Shown piece by piece: positions 20,285 to 22,562 of a stretch of 22,562 nucleotides of DNA. Source of the DNA: a virus. Both the position numbers and the translations under genes were made by a program. The stretch covers positions 1-22,562 of IMG/VR virus record IMGVR_UViG_3300042484_000590; one strand, given 5' to 3'. The notes under the pieces are model-generated. The model ran no database searches and had not been told where the DNA came from. It saw only the letters and a program-made list of their open reading frames with translations. Position 1 is the first letter of the stretch. Every line of letters starts with the position of its first letter.

Positions 20285-20512
20285 ATGGCAATGGTCGGCA
20301 AAGCAACTCCAACGGTTAAGTACTTTCAGCGCACCCTTGGTGATGCTGAACGCGCCATCTTGCTGGCGGCAGGCAGTGGCGATATGTCCGCGGGCTTCAT
20401 GGAGGTCATCGATACCTACCGCCATTTCTACAATCTTGGATTGCGGCCCGATACACCGCTTGAGAGCGTTATCCTTGTCATCCCACAGACTCAACATGAT
20501 GGTGGCTTGTAG
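20285..20512 (+). CDS. Small hypothetical protein (75 aa) inside the candidate origin region
   Basis: The frame opens at ATG 20285; a second ATG at 20291 has GAGAG at a better distance (six bases) and may be the real start. The product contains TVKYFQRTLGDAERAILLAA, then GSGDMSAGFMEVIDTYRHFY and NLGLRPDTPLESVILVIPQT. The pattern LLAAGxGDMSAGFxEVI..Y is helical and looks like a conserved short phage family, possibly DNA-binding, but I cannot name it. It lies between DnaA boxes on both sides and follows a terminator, so it needs its own promoter or read-through. Coding quality is reasonable; function unknown. Confidence 0.6.
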   Translation: MAMVGKATPTVKYFQRTLGDAERAILLAAGSGDMSAGFMEVIDTYRHFYNLGLRPDTPLESVILVIPQTQHDGGL

Positions 20513-20584
20513 GCCCGATTTGAGGCCTTGGTGAGGCATTGGTGATGGTGAGATGGGTGGATGTTTTAAAGATGAATTGTTGAA

Positions 20585-20599
20585 TGAGAATCATTCTCA
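20585..20599. promoter_or_regulatory. Fur-box-like palindrome
   Basis: TGAGAATCATTCTCA is a perfect 7-1-7 inverted repeat differing from the Fur consensus TGATAATNATTATCA by one symmetrical base in each arm. The same form occurs in betaproteobacterial Fur boxes to my knowledge. No iron-related gene adjoins it, so it may serve another dimeric regulator. Confidence 0.4.
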
Positions 20600-20676
20600 A
20601 TTGGAAATGGTCCCCCAAGGATGGACCATCCGCCCCTTTCTCATTTTTCTTTCCCCGATTTTCCCAGCCGACCGAG

Positions 20677-20765
20677 TTATCCACAGCCCAAATACAAAAC
20701 TTATCCACAGATTGCGGTGCATAACCCTATGCTGTTGCAGTTGGTATTCCTTTTTCTGTGCATAA
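20677..20765 (+). promoter_or_regulatory. Second DnaA-box cluster
   Basis: TTATCCACA occurs at 20677-20685 and 20701-20709. On the opposite strand TTATGCACA occurs at 20765-20757, and a one-mismatch copy at 20724-20716. The orientation is inverted relative to the first cluster, so the two groups face each other across about 450 bp. Confidence 0.7.
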
Positions 20766-20932
20766 CTCAGGATCGACTTTACATAATGGACGTTGTGCGA
20801 AGTAGAAACGGGTAAACCCTAGGAACTGACGACTTTTGATGGGGGGGGAGGGGGTCGGTCGTTGTTGTGAATGTTGATGTACCCTCCCCCGTTCTGAAAA
20901 AGCTAAAATAGCGAAAACTCCGAAAGGGTAAA

Positions 20933-21268
20933 GTGAAAAAAAAGCAAAGCGCAGTGCAGATGACGATCCAAAGGTACGCAGAGAACCCGCCTGCGATCCT
21001 GCCAAAGACGGATCACCAACGCATCAAGGAGCTGAAAGAGCTGATGATCAGGTCTGGCGGCAAGGATGTCGCCGAGAAGGTGATCCAGATTGCGCTCAAC
21101 GATGAGCACCCCGGTCAGATGGCGGCGCTGAAGATGTGCATGGACAGGACGCTGCCGATAGGTATGTTCGAGAAGGACAAGAACCAGCGCAGCGCCATCA
21201 CGATCAACATCACGGGCCTGGGCGAGACGCCGACGGTCATTGAGCCAGAGGATGTTACGGATGTCTGA
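20933..21268 (+). CDS. terS: Terminase small subunit (probable)
   Basis: The start is the GTG at 20933, preceded by AAAGGG; no ATG is placed better. The 111-residue product starts with a basic segment (MKKKQSAVQMTIQRYAENPP), then AILPKTDHQRIKELKELMIR and SGGKDVAEKVIQIALNDEHP, a helical domain, and ends in a Thr/Ile-rich strand-forming tail (RSAITINITGLGETPTV). It lies directly before and overlaps the large terminase gene, where the small subunit is expected, and its sequence looks like the conserved TerL-upstream proteins of environmental podoviruses. TerS recognises the packaging site and forms a ring. A classical HTH is not obvious, so the assignment depends mainly on position and pattern. 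Confidence 0.7.
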   Translation: MKKKQSAVQMTIQRYAENPPAILPKTDHQRIKELKELMIRSGGKDVAEKVIQIALNDEHPGQMAALKMCMDRTLPIGMFEKDKNQRSAITINITGLGETPTVIEPEDVTDV

Positions 21269-22520
21269 CCTCAACTTCTCCCTACTGCCATGGCAACAGC
21301 AGGTTTATTCTGACCAGACGCGATTTAAAGTGATCGCCGCCGGGCGGCGCTGTGGGAAGTCGAGACTCGCCGCGACGACACTGATCATTGAGGCGCTCAA
21401 GTGCCCACCGGGCTCGGCCGTGCTGTACGTCAGCCCAACGATGGGGCAGTCGCGGCAGATCATCTGGGACTTGTTGCTGGACCTCGGGCGAGACGTGATC
21501 CAGTCGAGCCACGTCAACAACTTGGACATCACGATGGTCAACGGCGCGCGTATCTACGTTAGGGGCGCAGACCGACCCGACACGCTGCGAGGCGTCTCCC
21601 TAACCTACGCAGTTCTGGATGAGGTGGCCGACATCAAGCCAGAGGCGTGGGAGCAGGTCATTCGGGCCAGCTTGTCAGACAGGAAGGGCCGAGGGATGTT
21701 CATCGGCACGCCCAAAGGGCGCAACTGGTTTCACGACCTGTGGAAGCTGGGGCAGGATAACCAAGACAGCGACTGGAAAAGCTGGCACTTCACCACGCAG
21801 GACAACCCGCTGATCGACCCCACCGAGATTGAGTCAGCGAAGAAGACACTGAGTACGTTTGCGTTCAAGCAGGAATACCTGGCCAGCTTCAGCAATGCGG
21901 GCGCGGATGTGTTCAAAGAGGAGTGGATCAAGTACGGCGAGGAGCCGGACTACGGGAGCTACTTCGTGGCGGTGGACTTGGCCGGGTTTGAGGAAGTGGC
22001 CAAGCAGGCGGCGAACAGCAAAAAGCGGCTGGATGAGTCGGCGATTGCGGTGGTCAAGGTCACGGACGACGGCAAATGGTTCGTCAAAGAGATCGAGCAC
22101 GGGCGCTGGGATATCCGTGAGACAGCCGCCAAGATACTGATGAAGATGCGCGACTACCGGCCACTGTCCATCGGGATCGAGAGAGGGGCGCTAAAAAACG
22201 CGGTTTTGCCGTATTTGAGCGATCTGATGCGGAAAAACAACGTGTACAGCCACATCGTGGATTTGACGCACGGCAACCGGAAGAAAACGGACCGGGTGAT
22301 TTGGTCTTTGCAGGGGCGGTTTGAACACGGTAGAATCGTCCTGAACAGCGAGGAGAACTGGGACACGTTCGTGGACCAGCTTTTGATGTTTCCGTCGCAG
22401 GGCGTTCACGACGACCTGCCGGACGCGCTGTCGTACATCGACCAGTTGGCCGTCACCAGCTACTTTGAAGATGCTGATGACGAGGACTGGCAGCCGATGG
22501 ATGTAATATCGGGGGTATAG
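21261..22520 (+). CDS. terL: Terminase large subunit (ATPase and nuclease)
   Basis: ATG 21261 is preferred: it has AGAGG nine bases upstream and overlaps the TerS stop by eight bases; ATG 21252 and TTG 21240 are also in frame. The 419-residue protein has an N-terminal packaging ATPase with Walker A AGRRCGKS (27-34), Walker B VLDE (118-121) and the coupling region SLSDRKGRGMFIGTPKGRN. The C-terminal RNase H-like nuclease has D239 (VAVDL), E307 (IGIER) and the HDDLPDA motif (D384, D385, D388). This is the Terminase_6-type large subunit that pumps DNA into the prohead and cuts concatemers. A short Lys/Ala-rich insert (about 245-257) follows the first nuclease aspartate. Confidence 0.95.
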   Translation: MSDLNFSLLPWQQQVYSDQTRFKVIAAGRRCGKSRLAATTLIIEALKCPPGSAVLYVSPTMGQSRQIIWDLLLDLGRDVIQSSHVNNLDITMVNGARIYVRGADRPDTLRGVSLTYAVLDEVADIKPEAWEQVIRASLSDRKGRGMFIGTPKGRNWFHDLWKLGQDNQDSDWKSWHFTTQDNPLIDPTEIESAKKTLSTFAFKQEYLASFSNAGADVFKEEWIKYGEEPDYGSYFVAVDLAGFEEVAKQAANSKKRLDESAIAVVKVTDDGKWFVKEIEHGRWDIRETAAKILMKMRDYRPLSIGIERGALKNAVLPYLSDLMRKNNVYSHIVDLTHGNRKKTDRVIWSLQGRFEHGRIVLNSEENWDTFVDQLLMFPSQGVHDDLPDALSYIDQLAVTSYFEDADDEDWQPMDVISGV

Positions 22521-22540
22521 CCACCGACATAGGGGTCAAA

Positions 22541-22562
22541 ATGGATCAAAACGAATTCGATG
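22541..22562 (+). CDS. Start of the next gene (portal by expected order), cut by the window edge
   Basis: An ATG at 22541 with AGGGG five bases upstream opens a frame reading MDQNEFD to the end of the window. In this phage type the portal gene normally follows TerL. Seven residues cannot confirm identity. Confidence 0.4.

Larger units (their letters stand above)
20513..20932. other. Non-coding region before the terminase genes
   Basis: These 420 bases hold no convincing gene. They contain a Fur-box-like palindrome, an ATGGTCC/GGACCAT hairpin (20607-20613 with 20623-20629), two perfect forward DnaA boxes, one TTATGCACA-type box and one weaker copy, a GGGTAAACCC palindrome (20810-20819), and a G8-A-G5 tract whose GGGGGAGGG (20844-20852) can pair with CCCTCCCCC (20882-20890). 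A TAAAAT at 20904-20909 could be a -10 for the terminase genes, but lacks a good -35. Confidence 0.7.

Noticed and set aside
20553-20815. Two overlapping short rightward frames between the 75-aa gene and terS
   Set aside because: Composition is irregular (Cys/Phe/Pro runs), starts lack well-spaced ribosome binding sites, and both run through DnaA boxes and palindromes.

Overview
This window is part of a tailed double-stranded DNA phage genome, most probably a podovirus (short-tailed) of a Gram-negative host. The podovirus call rests on an SU10-type head-tail adaptor, a beta-rich nozzle-like protein, fibre genes and three large ejection-type virion proteins, with no tape-measure, sheath or tail-tube genes. 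Strong AGGAG-type ribosome binding sites, the roughly 50-58% GC coding style, a Fur-box-like palindrome and perfect DnaA boxes suggest a proteobacterial, possibly betaproteobacterial, freshwater host. The host call is inference. No integrase, CI-type repressor, DNA polymerase, endolysin, tRNA, rRNA, IS element or CRISPR array is visible.

Layout. (1) Positions 1-10615, + strand: virion genes in one tightly packed operon: adaptor (5' end missing), nozzle-like protein, two tail-fibre-like proteins, a tail assembly chaperone-like protein, and three Ala/Gly/Gln-rich internal virion (ejection) proteins. (2) Positions 17727 down to 10622, - strand: an early operon of about 20 genes. Its first part is a recombination and replication toolkit: Sak4-like ATPase, DUF669 ssDNA-binding-like protein, Cas4/RecB-like exonuclease, SF2 helicase, VRR-NUC nuclease, and a ribbon-helix-helix protein. 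Its second part is a chain of very small genes, mostly joined by 4-nt ATGA stop/start overlaps. Six of these are shorter than 55 codons and were found only by reading the overlaps. (3) Positions 17728-17835: a divergent control region with two overlapping promoters whose -35 boxes lie in an inverted repeat. (4) Positions 17836-20029, + strand: a small HTH protein overlapping a Toprim-helicase (primase-helicase). (5) Positions 20021-20932: a mostly non-coding region with five perfect DnaA boxes plus two near-consensus ones, two nested palindromes built from eight TGACCC/GGGTCA half-sites, a Fur-box-like palindrome, a G-tract, and one small gene. It looks like a replication origin and/or regulatory hub. 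(6) Positions 20933-22562, + strand: terminase small and large subunits, then the start of the next gene (portal by expected order).

How it fits together: the HTH gene beside the divergent promoters could balance leftward (recombination, small genes) against rightward (primase) early transcription. The primase-helicase lies directly beside the DnaA-box/palindrome region, which suggests theta-type initiation using host DnaA and host polymerase, followed by recombination-dependent replication driven by Sak4, the exonuclease and DUF669. Concatemers would then be packaged by the terminase encoded just downstream. The capsid genes must lie outside the window, between the portal start at the right edge and the adaptor at the left edge if the genome is circular or permuted.
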